NCBI GenBank assembly: GCA_965662345.1
Contig: CBFIHE010000041.1
Location: 1-16,484, forward strand
Source: UBA6049 sp965662345
Lineage (GTDB): Bacteria; Bacteroidota; Bacteroidia; Flavobacteriales_G; Salibacteraceae
DNA length: 16,484 nucleotides
Direction of reading: 5' to 3'
Within the stretch, counting starts at the first letter, position 1; each line of letters opens with the position of its first letter. The position numbers and the translations under genes are program-made. Positions 1 to 6,567 of this stretch are shown here, one piece after another. The notes under the pieces were generated by a model. That model ran no database searches. It worked only from the letters and a program-made list of their open reading frames with translations, and was not told the DNA's origin.

Positions 1-1
1 C

Positions 2-169
2 GCAGGCATATTAAGTCTTGCTCTTTTATACCAAACCTTGGCCGTATGGTTGGCGAATTCTCCTAAAGACTGGGCACTACAAAGTACTTTTAATAAAGTC
101 TTCAGTTTAATAGGTTTGGGGTATGCCCTTGGTGTGGCTTACATGCTTTTTAATGGGGTTATCTTATGA
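2..169 (+). CDS. C-terminal end of a membrane protein, probably a UbiA-family prenyltransferase (partial)
   Basis: An open frame enters from the left edge and ends in TGA at 167-169, giving about 55 residues. They hold two hydrophobic stretches, roughly residues 1-17 and 34-55, joined by a short polar loop (NSPKDWALQSTFNK), and end in a hydrophobic tail, as expected for the last two helices of a polytopic membrane protein. The stop overlaps the maf start (ATGA), so the two are translationally coupled. From memory, Bacteroidota often place a geranylgeranylglycerol-phosphate geranylgeranyltransferase (UbiA family) directly before maf, and the loop followed by a final helix fits that family. The aspartate-rich active-site motifs would lie outside the window, so the family call rests on context and general shape. 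Confidence 0.5.
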   Translation, partial: AGILSLALLYQTLAVWLANSPKDWALQSTFNKVFSLIGLGYALGVAYMLFNGVIL

Positions 170-744
170 TTCAGCTTTCCAAAAAACTCATACTAGGCTC
201 GCAATCACCCAGAAGAAAGGAACTTCTATCTGGTATGGGACTATCTTTTGATGTACAGCCCATTCATGCCGATGAGTCTTTTGATGCCAACATGCCTGTT
301 CGCGAGGTTGCAGAATACGTAGCGGTTAAGAAAGCTAGAGCATTCACAGGTGATTTAACATCGGCTTTGCTGATAACATCAGATACTACAGTGGTACTGG
401 ACAATTCCATTTTGAACAAACCTAAAAGCTTGGAAGAAGCTGCTCAAATGCTTAGTAGTTTATCTGATTCAACACATGAAGTTGTTACGGGTGTTTGCCT
501 ACGTGATGAAGAAGAGGTGACTTCTTTCTCAGAAACCACAGAAGTAACGTTTAAAGAGCTCAGTGCAGAAGAAATCAATTACTATGTTTCTACCTACAAA
601 CCACTAGATAAGGCTGGAGCCTATGGCATTCAAGAGTGGATTGGACAAATTGGGATTACCCAAATAAAAGGCAGTTACTTTAATGTAGTAGGTTTGCCTA
701 CGGATAGGCTTTGGAGTTACTTAAATTCATTCATAAAGAGCTAG
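166..744 (+). CDS. maf: Maf-family nucleoside triphosphate pyrophosphatase (YhdE-like, dTTP/UTP type)
   Basis: Cytoplasmic house-cleaning enzyme that hydrolyses non-canonical or excess nucleoside triphosphates to the monophosphate and pyrophosphate; family members are also linked to septum formation. The 192 residues match the usual Maf length. Visible motifs are the N-terminal GSQSPRRKELL (residues 11-21, substrate phosphate loop), TSDTTV (71-76) with the probable catalytic Asp73, HEVVTGV (104-110), DKAGAYGIQ (148-156) and KGSYFNVVGLP (168-178). The AYGIQ segment fits the dTTP/UTP-preferring subgroup. The ATG at 166 overlaps the upstream stop by four bases. The TAG stop shares a CTAG palindrome with the stop of the converging corA gene, so there is no room for a terminator between them. 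Confidence 0.95.
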   Translation: MIQLSKKLILGSQSPRRKELLSGMGLSFDVQPIHADESFDANMPVREVAEYVAVKKARAFTGDLTSALLITSDTTVVLDNSILNKPKSLEEAAQMLSSLSDSTHEVVTGVCLRDEEEVTSFSETTEVTFKELSAEEINYYVSTYKPLDKAGAYGIQEWIGQIGITQIKGSYFNVVGLPTDRLWSYLNSFIKS

Positions 745-1805
745 TACCACCCTTTTCTCTTGAAATAAATTAACATTCCCGATACTAAGGTTACAATCAC
801 TCCCCACATTCCAAAGTAGCCATATTCATAGGTTAGTTCTGGCACGTATTGAAAGTTGGTTCCATACACGCCCACAATAAAAGATAGTGGTATGAATATA
901 ACCGAAAATATGGTAAGTGTTTTTAAAATCTCGTTGAGGTTATACGATACGGTTGAGTGAAATACATTGAGTTGCTCAGATAACATTGTTCGATAGTGAT
1001 CAACAGTTTCATTTGCTAGGTCTATGTTGTTTTTGAGCTCCTGAAAGTAGCCCTCTGTACCGTTTGGAATTACTTCTGAATCTGATTTAACGAAGGCATA
1101 AATTGCCTCTCTACTAGGTTTTATGATACGTGAAACGTAGCTTATTTCCTGCTTCATTTGGTTGATACGCATCAGGCTTTTATCCGTGGGATTTTCCATC
1201 AGCTCTTTGTCTATAGACTCAATCTCATCGCCTAATCGACCTAGTACGTAGAGGTAATTATCAATTAAGACATCGTTTAACGCATAGGCAAGATAGGAGG
1301 GGCCTGATTCTCTCATTTTTTTCTTTCCAGTTCTTAATCGTTCGCGTATAGGTTCAAAAACATCACCAACGCGCTCTTGAAAAGATAAGAGTGTATGGGT
1401 ATTGAAAAGAAAAGAGATATGCTCTGCATGAACCGTTTGTGTTACTTCATCAAAGCGCAAGATTTTACCAGAAAGAAATAATAGTTCTTCAAATTCTTTG
1501 AATGCTGGTCTGCCATTGGGTTCGGTAACATCTGAAAGAATCATTTTAGGAGCCTTCAAAAAGGTTGCCACACCTTCTAAAACAGGAGTATCGTGCAGGC
1601 CATCAATATTGATCCAAGCGGTGTGAGTCACACCATCAAACTCATGCGCCTCATTTATGTTGGTCAATTCTTGCTCAATAAGCTCATCGCCATTGTAAGC
1701 CAAACAGCGGAGTTTTACATTTTCTGTTTTTTGTTCTCCTTTTAGACGCAAGTCATCTGGAGCAATTCCTATGGTATCTTTGCGCGCTTTAATGAATCTA
1801 GCCAT
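741..1805 (-). CDS. corA: CorA-family divalent cation (Mg2+/Co2+) transporter with GTN instead of GMN
   Basis: Inner-membrane channel of the CorA/MIT family, normally a homopentamer admitting Mg2+ or Co2+. The 354 residues show the expected layout: a large cytoplasmic N-terminal domain (1-290) rich in charged helices, then TM1 at about 296-314 and TM2 at about 331-347, ending in a basic tail (KRKGWY). The signature after TM1 reads YGTNF (314-318), followed by VPEL (321-324), where nearly all family members have YGMNF. The codon is clearly ACC. The methionine change could affect ion selectivity; ZntB relatives use GIN, so the position does vary in nature. The gene lies 32 nt after the SDR gene on the same strand and may be co-transcribed, but a near-consensus -7 box just before its ATG suggests its own promoter too. 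Confidence 0.9.
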   Translation of the reverse strand: MARFIKARKDTIGIAPDDLRLKGEQKTENVKLRCLAYNGDELIEQELTNINEAHEFDGVTHTAWINIDGLHDTPVLEGVATFLKAPKMILSDVTEPNGRPAFKEFEELLFLSGKILRFDEVTQTVHAEHISFLFNTHTLLSFQERVGDVFEPIRERLRTGKKKMRESGPSYLAYALNDVLIDNYLYVLGRLGDEIESIDKELMENPTDKSLMRINQMKQEISYVSRIIKPSREAIYAFVKSDSEVIPNGTEGYFQELKNNIDLANETVDHYRTMLSEQLNVFHSTVSYNLNEILKTLTIFSVIFIPLSFIVGVYGTNFQYVPELTYEYGYFGMWGVIVTLVSGMLIYFKRKGWY

Positions 1806-1809
1806 AGGT

Positions 1810-1817
1810 TAAATGTA
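1810..1817 (-). promoter_or_regulatory. Near-consensus -7 box abutting the corA start
   Basis: On the minus strand the sequence reads TACATTTA, one base from the Bacteroidota -7 consensus TAnnTTTG, and lies 4 nt before the corA ATG. No TTG is seen at the expected -33 distance. If used, the transcript would be almost leaderless. A CAAACGTTTG palindrome (1818-1827) sits directly upstream; its role is unknown. Confidence 0.4.
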
Positions 1818-1837
1818 CAAACGTTTGCTACTTTGTA

Positions 1838-2761
1838 TTAGAAAGAAAAGCGCTTTTTGAAACCAACTAGTTCTTTGACCAGATCTCTAGGTTGTTGAAT
1901 GTTTAGAAGCTGGTTCAATGTGTCATTGCGTTTTACACGTAGCTCTCTTAAAGCGAGGTGCTGGTTAATGAATATGAACTCGAGCTCGGGAATCACCTCT
2001 TTTATGGCCTCTACTATATCTAAAACAGAGAGTGTTCTGTTAACAAGGTTATATGTGCCAGGTTCAACGGTGCCATCCAGTGAATTACAAAGGGCGTTAG
2101 ATACTTCATCTACATGAATGAACGACCTATGTTGGTGGCCGTTACCATGAATTGATATTTTTCCAGTGAATACCGCATCAAACATGAACTTATTAACCAC
2201 AGCATCAAAGCGCATACTCTTACTATATCCATATACATTACCACAACGATAAGTAATAGTTCTAACCTTATCTGATAGTCTTTTTACGTGATCTTCTGCG
2301 CGTAGTTTAGAAGTACCATATACCGTTTGTGGGTGAGGGGTGGTGTTTTCGTCAACTTCTGCGTTTAGCGAACCATAAACACCTGTGCTGCTAACAAATA
2401 TGAATTGCTTTACCCTTTTAGATTCTTCCACGGCATAGACTAACTCCGCAGTTCCCCAATGATTAACTTGCTCATAGAAGTGAGGGTCTGTATTATCAAA
2501 GGGGGTGGTGACTTTAGCGGCAAGGTGGTAAACAGTATCTATATTTTCAAGTGCTTTTCGAAGTGCCCTTGAGTCTAGAAGTTCTCCTTTTACAAAATGA
2601 ACCTTTTCATTTCCCAAGAAGTCTGAACCTAGGAATACATTGAAATTCGCCCTGCTTAGGTTATCGTAAATGGTAATGGAGTTAACATCAGCTCTGCTGG
2701 CCAAAGACCTAACCAATTCGGTACCAATGTAACCCGCTCCACCTGTGACTAAAATATTCAT
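1838..2761 (-). CDS. NAD-dependent epimerase/dehydratase, extended SDR family (nucleotide-sugar type)
   Basis: Rossmann-fold enzyme of the extended short-chain dehydrogenase/reductase family, which usually epimerises, dehydrates or reduces nucleotide-activated sugars. The 307 residues contain TGGAGYIG (6-13, NAD-binding glycine motif), Asp33 after the second strand (binds the adenine ribose and points to NAD rather than NADP), HLAAKV (79-84), SSTGVYG (124-130) and the catalytic Tyr148-x-x-x-Lys152. RSFIHVDEV (212-220) is the usual substrate-domain motif. The substrate cannot be read from sequence; UDP-glucose/UDP-GlcNAc 4-epimerase-like enzymes are the nearest well-known relatives. It starts one base after the cysH stop, so the two are surely co-transcribed, an unusual partnership. 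No other polysaccharide gene is adjacent. Confidence 0.88.
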   Translation of the reverse strand: MNILVTGGAGYIGTELVRSLASRADVNSITIYDNLSRANFNVFLGSDFLGNEKVHFVKGELLDSRALRKALENIDTVYHLAAKVTTPFDNTDPHFYEQVNHWGTAELVYAVEESKRVKQFIFVSSTGVYGSLNAEVDENTTPHPQTVYGTSKLRAEDHVKRLSDKVRTITYRCGNVYGYSKSMRFDAVVNKFMFDAVFTGKISIHGNGHQHRSFIHVDEVSNALCNSLDGTVEPGTYNLVNRTLSVLDIVEAIKEVIPELEFIFINQHLALRELRVKRNDTLNQLLNIQQPRDLVKELVGFKKRFSF

Positions 2762-2762
2762 G

Positions 2763-3419
2763 TTACTTCACTAAATCTGTGTGCAAACCGCATTCTACTT
2801 TATTCAATCCAAACCAACGTGCTTCTCGCTCACTCATGTCTGGTGTTAGCCTTCGCGTGCAGGGTTCGCAGCCAATACTTATATAACCTTTATCATCAAG
2901 CGGGTGTGCTGGTAAATCATGAGCCTTTCTGTATTCAAAAATCATCCGAGATGTCCAGTCTAGCATGGGGTGAAAACGCACTGCCCCGTGTGGTGCAGAT
3001 TGCTCGGTTTTCATGTTTTTGCGAACACTACTTTGGTCTCCTCGTATTCCGTTAATCCACACATCATGCTGCATGAGAAGTTGATCTACGGGCTCTGTTT
3101 TGTTGATGGCACAGCAGTGATCTGGATCTGAAGTAAACAGGAGTCTGCCATCCGTATCGCGCTGCATGTAGCGAGGCATTGCCGACTTTAAGTCAATGAA
3201 GTTGGTTAAACCAAACGACTCTATAATTTGATCTCTGAATTTCAGAGTCTCTGGAAAGTGATAGCCAGTATTTATGAAGACCACAGGAATGTCTGGGTCT
3301 ATTCTGCTAATCATATGTAACATAACCAAGCTGTGGGTTTGAAACGAGGATGTGGTAAATAAGCGCTTCCTCGCATCTTTATACCTCAAGACTTGATCTT
3401 TAAAGGATTGATACGTCAT
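2763..3419 (-). CDS. cysH: Assimilatory adenylyl-sulfate (APS) reductase, CysH family with [4Fe-4S] cysteine motifs
   Basis: Cytoplasmic enzyme that reduces activated sulfate (APS or PAPS) to sulfite with thioredoxin. Numbering from the ATG at 3419 (218 aa): a PP-loop-like TTSSFQTHS segment (about residues 22-30), NTGYHFPET after it, the CC pair in DPDHCC (about 104-105), the GCEPC pair near residue 186, and the C-terminal ECGLH active site whose Cys forms the thiosulfonate intermediate. The CC plus CxxC set is the iron-sulfur signature of the bacterial APS reductase branch. The frame can be extended to a TTG at 3470, but the promoter lies inside that extension, so 3419 is preferred. The gene is followed one base later by an SDR epimerase. 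No cysD, cysN or sulfite reductase gene is in the window. Confidence 0.88.
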   Translation of the reverse strand: MTYQSFKDQVLRYKDARKRLFTTSSFQTHSLVMLHMISRIDPDIPVVFINTGYHFPETLKFRDQIIESFGLTNFIDLKSAMPRYMQRDTDGRLLFTSDPDHCCAINKTEPVDQLLMQHDVWINGIRGDQSSVRKNMKTEQSAPHGAVRFHPMLDWTSRMIFEYRKAHDLPAHPLDDKGYISIGCEPCTRRLTPDMSEREARWFGLNKVECGLHTDLVK

Positions 3420-3437
3420 TGTTTTGTGATAGGACTG

Positions 3438-3470
3438 CGAAAGTAAGTATGCAGACTGTGTTTTCCCCAA
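3438..3470 (-). promoter_or_regulatory. Promoter of the cysH-SDR operon
   Basis: On the minus strand a TTG (3470-3468) is followed after 22 nt by TACTTTCG (3445-3438), one mismatch from the Bacteroidota -7 box TAnnTTTG. The box lies 18 nt before the ATG at 3419. It sits between the peroxiredoxin terminator and cysH, where a promoter is needed, and supports the shorter CysH start. Confidence 0.55.
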
Positions 3471-3484
3471 TTTTAGTGATTGGA

Positions 3485-3514
3485 AATAAAAAAGCCGACC
3501 CTGAGGTCGGCTTT
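3485..3514 (-). terminator. Intrinsic terminator of the peroxiredoxin gene
   Basis: A perfect 10-bp stem (AAAGCCGACC at 3491-3500 pairing with GGTCGGCTTT at 3505-3514) with a 4-nt loop is followed on the minus strand by a T-rich run. It begins 6 nt after the peroxiredoxin stop and insulates cysH from it. Confidence 0.92.
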
Positions 3515-3520
3515 CAACAA

Positions 3521-4168
3521 TTAGAGTGATTTCTTGGCCAGATAGAAGTCTACCATTTCGTAATCACTTGCTTCGCGCTCTTCCATTTCCGCTACGGTTT
3601 TGGGTGGAGGAACAATCACCTTATCGTCTTTTCTCCAGTTCAAAGGCATTGCCACTTTGTATTCGTCTGCCGTTTGAAGTGCTTCTAGCGAACGCTTGAT
3701 TTCATCCATGTTTCTGCCCACATTCAGCGGATAGTACATGATTAGACGAATCTTTTGGTTGGGGTCTACAATGAATACTGCGCGTACGGCTGCTGTTTCA
3801 CTTTCTCCGGGCTGTAACATGCCGTATAGTTTTGAAACTTTCATGTCGATATCCGCGACAATCGGGAAATCGAATAACACACCGGTGTTCTTTTTAACGT
3901 TGTTTACCCAAGCAATGTGTGAGTGAATAGAGTCAATGCTCAATCCCATTAGCTTGGTGTTCATGGCATCAAAGAAGGGCTTTTCTTCAGCAAATCCAGA
4001 CATTTCAGTGGTACATACCGGGGTGAAATCCGCGGGGTGAGAGAAGAGAATGGTCCAGCTTCCTTTTGCAAACTCTGAGAATTTTAGAGGCCCGAATGTG
4101 GTGTTTGCTTCAAAATCAGGAGCGATGTCTCCTATCCTTGGCATCACGTATACTTTTTCATTTTCCAT
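3521..4168 (-). CDS. 1-Cys peroxiredoxin (Prx6 family)
   Basis: Thiol peroxidase that reduces hydrogen peroxide and organic hydroperoxides in the cytoplasm. From the ATG at 4168 it has 215 residues, typical for the Prx6 class. The hallmark HPADFTPVCTTE spans 44-55 with the peroxidatic Cys52, and Arg129 in AVRAVFIVDP matches the conserved active-site arginine. No other cysteine is present, so it is a true 1-Cys enzyme needing an external reductant. The longer C-terminal domain (about 165-215, with PPPKTVAEMEERE) is also a Prx6 trait. The open frame extends upstream to 4240, but a perfect -7 box at 4211-4218 lies within that extension, so the start at 4168 is chosen. A CRP/FNR-like palindrome upstream suggests activator control. 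Confidence 0.94.
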   Translation of the reverse strand: MENEKVYVMPRIGDIAPDFEANTTFGPLKFSEFAKGSWTILFSHPADFTPVCTTEMSGFAEEKPFFDAMNTKLMGLSIDSIHSHIAWVNNVKKNTGVLFDFPIVADIDMKVSKLYGMLQPGESETAAVRAVFIVDPNQKIRLIMYYPLNVGRNMDEIKRSLEALQTADEYKVAMPLNWRKDDKVIVPPPKTVAEMEEREASDYEMVDFYLAKKSL

Positions 4169-4210
4169 AACGATATAATATAAACTGTTTGTAATTTTAA
4201 AATGATAATG

Positions 4211-4218
4211 CAAACTTA
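4211..4218 (-). promoter_or_regulatory. -7 box of the peroxiredoxin promoter
   Basis: The minus strand reads TAAGTTTG, a perfect match to TAnnTTTG, 42 nt before the peroxiredoxin ATG. No TTG is found 17-23 nt upstream, which would fit a promoter that depends on an activator. Confidence 0.65.
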
Positions 4219-4239
4219 TACTAGGCTCGGGATTAGACA

Positions 4240-4255
4240 CGTGACCGAAGTCACA
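4240..4255 (-). promoter_or_regulatory. CRP/FNR-like palindrome upstream of the peroxiredoxin promoter
   Basis: The minus strand reads TGTGA-CTTCGG-TCACG, one base short of the classical CRP consensus TGTGA-N6-TCACA. The inner GTGAC/GTCAC arms are perfect. With a transcript start about 7 nt after the -7 box, its centre lies near -43, close to where class II activators bind. As RNA it would also form a C(UUCG)G hairpin, but it lies upstream of the predicted transcript. Confidence 0.5.
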
Positions 4256-4376
4256 AAGCCCTGAAATTCAGCGTGATAAAATTGATTGTACTATTAACAG
4301 AATTTATGGCAAGAGAAAGGTTTGAACGATTTTCGAAGATTTTAAACAATATCAGTGGATTAAATGTATATACATG

Positions 4377-4384
4377 TAAATTTG
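4377..4384 (+). promoter_or_regulatory. -7 box abutting the pirin start
   Basis: TAAATTTG is a perfect match to the Bacteroidota -7 consensus and ends 4 nt before the pirin ATG. No TTG is present at the -33 distance. It implies a leaderless or nearly leaderless transcript, or else use of the internal ATG at 4431. Confidence 0.5.
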
Positions 4385-4388
4385 ACGT

Positions 4389-5231
4389 ATGGCAACCATT
4401 CAATTTGTAGCAACAGCATCTCCCGCACATATGCCTGGTTTAAAAACATTTAGAGCATTACCTGTTCACGGTATACAGCAGATAGACCCTTTCATTTTTC
4501 TGAATCATCATGGTCCAGATGAATTCAAGACCAACAATCAAGGTTTGCCTTTTGGTCCACATCCGCACCGTGGTTTTGAGACCCTCACCTTCATTTTAGA
4601 CGGAGATGTTCTACATGCAGATTCAACAGGTGGGCGAAGTGTTATTGAGTCTGGAGGCATACAGTGGATGACTGCAGGTAGTGGAATAGTTCACAAAGAA
4701 GTATCATCAGACTCATTCAAACAAAAAGGAGGTAAGCTAGAAATACTGCAACTATGGATGAACCTACCCGCCAAACACAAAATGATTGCTCCAAATTATA
4801 AGGGTATGCAAAGACAAGAGGTTCCAGTAGTTGAGTCTAGCGGAGTTCATATCCAAGCAATAAGTGGAGATTGGGAGACTGTACGAGGAGGTATTCAAAG
4901 TACCACCAATCATAAAATAGGGTTGATTCATCTTGATAAAGGTGCTGATCTTTCTCTAGCATGGTCAGAAAATAGAAACGTCTTTCTGTACACCATTCGA
5001 GGTAAGGTAAATACGAATGGAGTAGAAGTGGATCCCCTTCAGTACCCAGTATTCAAAGAAGGGGCAGGCAAAGCCAATATCAGTGCATTACAAGATTCTA
5101 TTTTGCTATACGCAGAAGGTACTCCTCTTAAAGAACCAATGGTATCACATGGTCCGTTTGTTATGAATACTGAAGCAGAAATCAATCAGGCCATACGAGA
5201 CTACCAAAGTGGTAGAATGGGCAGGTTGTAA
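4389..5231 (+). CDS. Pirin family protein (bicupin)
   Basis: Pirins are two-cupin proteins binding one metal ion; some have quercetin 2,3-dioxygenase activity and others act in redox or transcriptional control. The 280 residues carry the metal site in the N-terminal cupin: GPHPHRGFETLT (56-67) with His58 and His60, and GSGIVHKEVS (97-106) with His102 and Glu104, all four ligands intact. RALPVHG (22-28), DPFIFLNHHGP (33-43) and the C-terminal NTEAEINQAIRDYQSG (about 258-273) are also typical. An internal ATG at residue 15 (MPGLKTF) is a possible alternative start. The divergent peroxiredoxin lies 220 nt away with separate promoter elements. The native substrate cannot be inferred. Confidence 0.93.
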   Translation: MATIQFVATASPAHMPGLKTFRALPVHGIQQIDPFIFLNHHGPDEFKTNNQGLPFGPHPHRGFETLTFILDGDVLHADSTGGRSVIESGGIQWMTAGSGIVHKEVSSDSFKQKGGKLEILQLWMNLPAKHKMIAPNYKGMQRQEVPVVESSGVHIQAISGDWETVRGGIQSTTNHKIGLIHLDKGADLSLAWSENRNVFLYTIRGKVNTNGVEVDPLQYPVFKEGAGKANISALQDSILLYAEGTPLKEPMVSHGPFVMNTEAEINQAIRDYQSGRMGRL

Positions 5232-5290
5232 GCTTTAAATTCAAACTTACCCAACTCGTTAGCGTTAAGGTAAAAAAGATAGAGGCTATT

Positions 5291-5890
5291 GTGAACGTAA
5301 ATGAACTTTTAGGCAAGATTTTCAGGAAAAATGAAGGCAAGATGGCTGCCAAGTTACCCATGGTTAGTGAATCATTGGTGCGCACTCAAAAAGAAGAGTG
5401 GCTGTATGCAGAATGGCTTGGGACTGGCAGATACAGAGATCTCATGCCTTTTATTTTAGAGGGAATAAAAGCAAAAGCCTCAGAAGAAACACACAACTTA
5501 GACGTTCACCTTCACCAGTCTTCAGGGGCTAACGGTTTCTTCTTTTGCAACCATGCTGGTTTTTCTGGAAAGGATATGCAATATCTCTTTGAGTATTTCA
5601 AAGATCGGGTTCTGGAACGTAAATATGTCTTGAATAATAAACTGAGAGAGATAGATGAAGCTCCAGACAGGGTTAAGACTACGGAGAGTTATTACTTAAA
5701 ACCCAGTTTGAAGTTTCAGCTCGAAAAACCTGTGAATCAATTGTTTGGTAATGTGCACTTGGAATATGTAGCCTCTAACGACAATCCAGAGTACGTTAAA
5801 GTGATGGTGACAAACTATAATGACAGGAATTACAAGCCAGCCCAGTCATTTGAAGATTTCTTAGAATTTCTTTTTGATGTAAAAGATTGA
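5291..5890 (+). CDS. Conserved hypothetical cytoplasmic protein
   Basis: I do not recognise a named family. The product has 199 residues, is rich in charged and aromatic residues, and shows no signal peptide or membrane segment. Notable parts are an N-terminal helical stretch, LHQSSGANGFFFCNHAGFSG (74-93, glycine- and aromatic-rich with a single Cys), a charged helix (FEYFKDRVLERKYVLNNKLREI) and a C-terminal acidic amphipathic helix (SFEDFLEFLFDVKD). Codon use looks like that of the neighbours and the frame is clean, so it is probably real. It starts with GTG at 5291; the next in-frame ATG (5342) would shorten it by 17 residues. It lies 59 nt after pirin without a visible terminator, so co-transcription is possible. 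A hairpin follows the stop. Confidence 0.75.
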   Translation: MNVNELLGKIFRKNEGKMAAKLPMVSESLVRTQKEEWLYAEWLGTGRYRDLMPFILEGIKAKASEETHNLDVHLHQSSGANGFFFCNHAGFSGKDMQYLFEYFKDRVLERKYVLNNKLREIDEAPDRVKTTESYYLKPSLKFQLEKPVNQLFGNVHLEYVASNDNPEYVKVMVTNYNDRNYKPAQSFEDFLEFLFDVKD

Positions 5891-5918
5891 CCAAGGTTTA
5901 CAGGTAAACCTATTTTTG
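5887..5918 (+). promoter_or_regulatory. Promoter of the ompH-DUF4924 operon
   Basis: TTG (5887-5889, overlapping the stop of the preceding gene) is followed after 21 nt by TATTTTTG (5911-5918), a perfect -7 box. The box ends 16 nt before the GTG start at 5935. It is one of the best promoters in the window. A palindrome fills the spacer. Confidence 0.7.
5895..5917 (+). terminator. Hairpin with T-run, merged with the ompH promoter
   Basis: GGTTTAC-AG-GTAAACC is a perfect 7-bp inverted repeat with a 2-nt centre (as RNA a 6-bp stem with a 4-nt loop), followed by TATTTTT. It lies 4 nt after the upstream stop and could be a weak terminator, while its T-run is also the -7 box of the next gene. It could instead be an operator between the promoter elements. 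Confidence 0.5.
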
Positions 5919-5934
5919 TGAAAAATCAATTCAC

Positions 5935-6567
5935 GTGAAACAAGTAGGAAATATCATTAGCTGGGTGTCACTAGCAGGGGTTATCATATTGTTTGTAATG
6001 TTTTTCCGTTCGCACGGAGAAGAATCGGTAACAACGCAAGATGAACCAAGCGAAATTCAAGATTCAGCCTCAACGGCATCTCCTGTAGCCAATAACATAG
6101 CTTACATCAAAATTGACTCATTGATGAAGTACTACAAGAAAGCAGATGAGTTAAGAAAAGAGTTAAATGAGAGTAGAATTAAGTTTGACTCAGAACTTTC
6201 TTCCAAGCAAAAGAAATTGATGTCTGATGCAGAGTCATTCAGGATTAGAGCAGCTACCATGAGCAGCTTTGAGGCCCAACAAAGACAAAAAGAGCTACTA
6301 GAGCGTGAGCAGCAACTCATGCAATTAGAACAAAATTATGGCCAGCGATTGGCTTATACAGAGGCTGGGTTTTCTAATGAAATCAACGATTCACTCAATG
6401 CATTTTTAGCAGTTTTTGTAAAATCAAAATCGTATGATGTGATTTTATCAGATAATCAAACTGGTGCTGTTCTTTGGGGAAACCCTGGCAATGATATTAC
6501 TCAGGAAGTAATAGAAGGATTAAATGCTCGTTTGGGTGTGCTTGATTCAACAAATACTGCGCAGTAA
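5935..6567 (+). CDS. OmpH/Skp-family periplasmic chaperone-like protein, membrane-anchored
   Basis: Skp/OmpH proteins are trimeric periplasmic chaperones with coiled-coil arms that hold unfolded outer-membrane proteins. The 210 residues begin with a hydrophobic segment (8-24) without a clear cleavage site, so an inner-membrane anchor or uncleaved signal is likely. A polar linker (26-52) follows, then the family-typical IAYIKIDSLMKYY (55-67), a long charged coiled coil (about 68-145, rich in Lys, Glu and Gln) and a C-terminal alpha/beta part with YDVILSDNQTGAVLW. The GTG start at 5935 leaves a 16-nt gap from a strong -7 box; no ATG fits better. The stop overlaps the next start by one base. Bacteroidota often have several such paralogs, so this need not be the main skp gene. 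Confidence 0.88.
   Translation: MKQVGNIISWVSLAGVIILFVMFFRSHGEESVTTQDEPSEIQDSASTASPVANNIAYIKIDSLMKYYKKADELRKELNESRIKFDSELSSKQKKLMSDAESFRIRAATMSSFEAQQRQKELLEREQQLMQLEQNYGQRLAYTEAGFSNEINDSLNAFLAVFVKSKSYDVILSDNQTGAVLWGNPGNDITQEVIEGLNARLGVLDSTNTAQ

Noticed and set aside
3420..3470. Longer CysH beginning at TTG 3470
   Set aside because: The extension covers a good promoter (TTG-N22-TACTTTCG) and has no family similarity; the ATG at 3419 is preferred.
4169..4240. Longer peroxiredoxin starting upstream of 4168
   Set aside because: The extra 24 residues contain the -7 box and do not resemble the family N-terminus, which begins near MENEKVYV.
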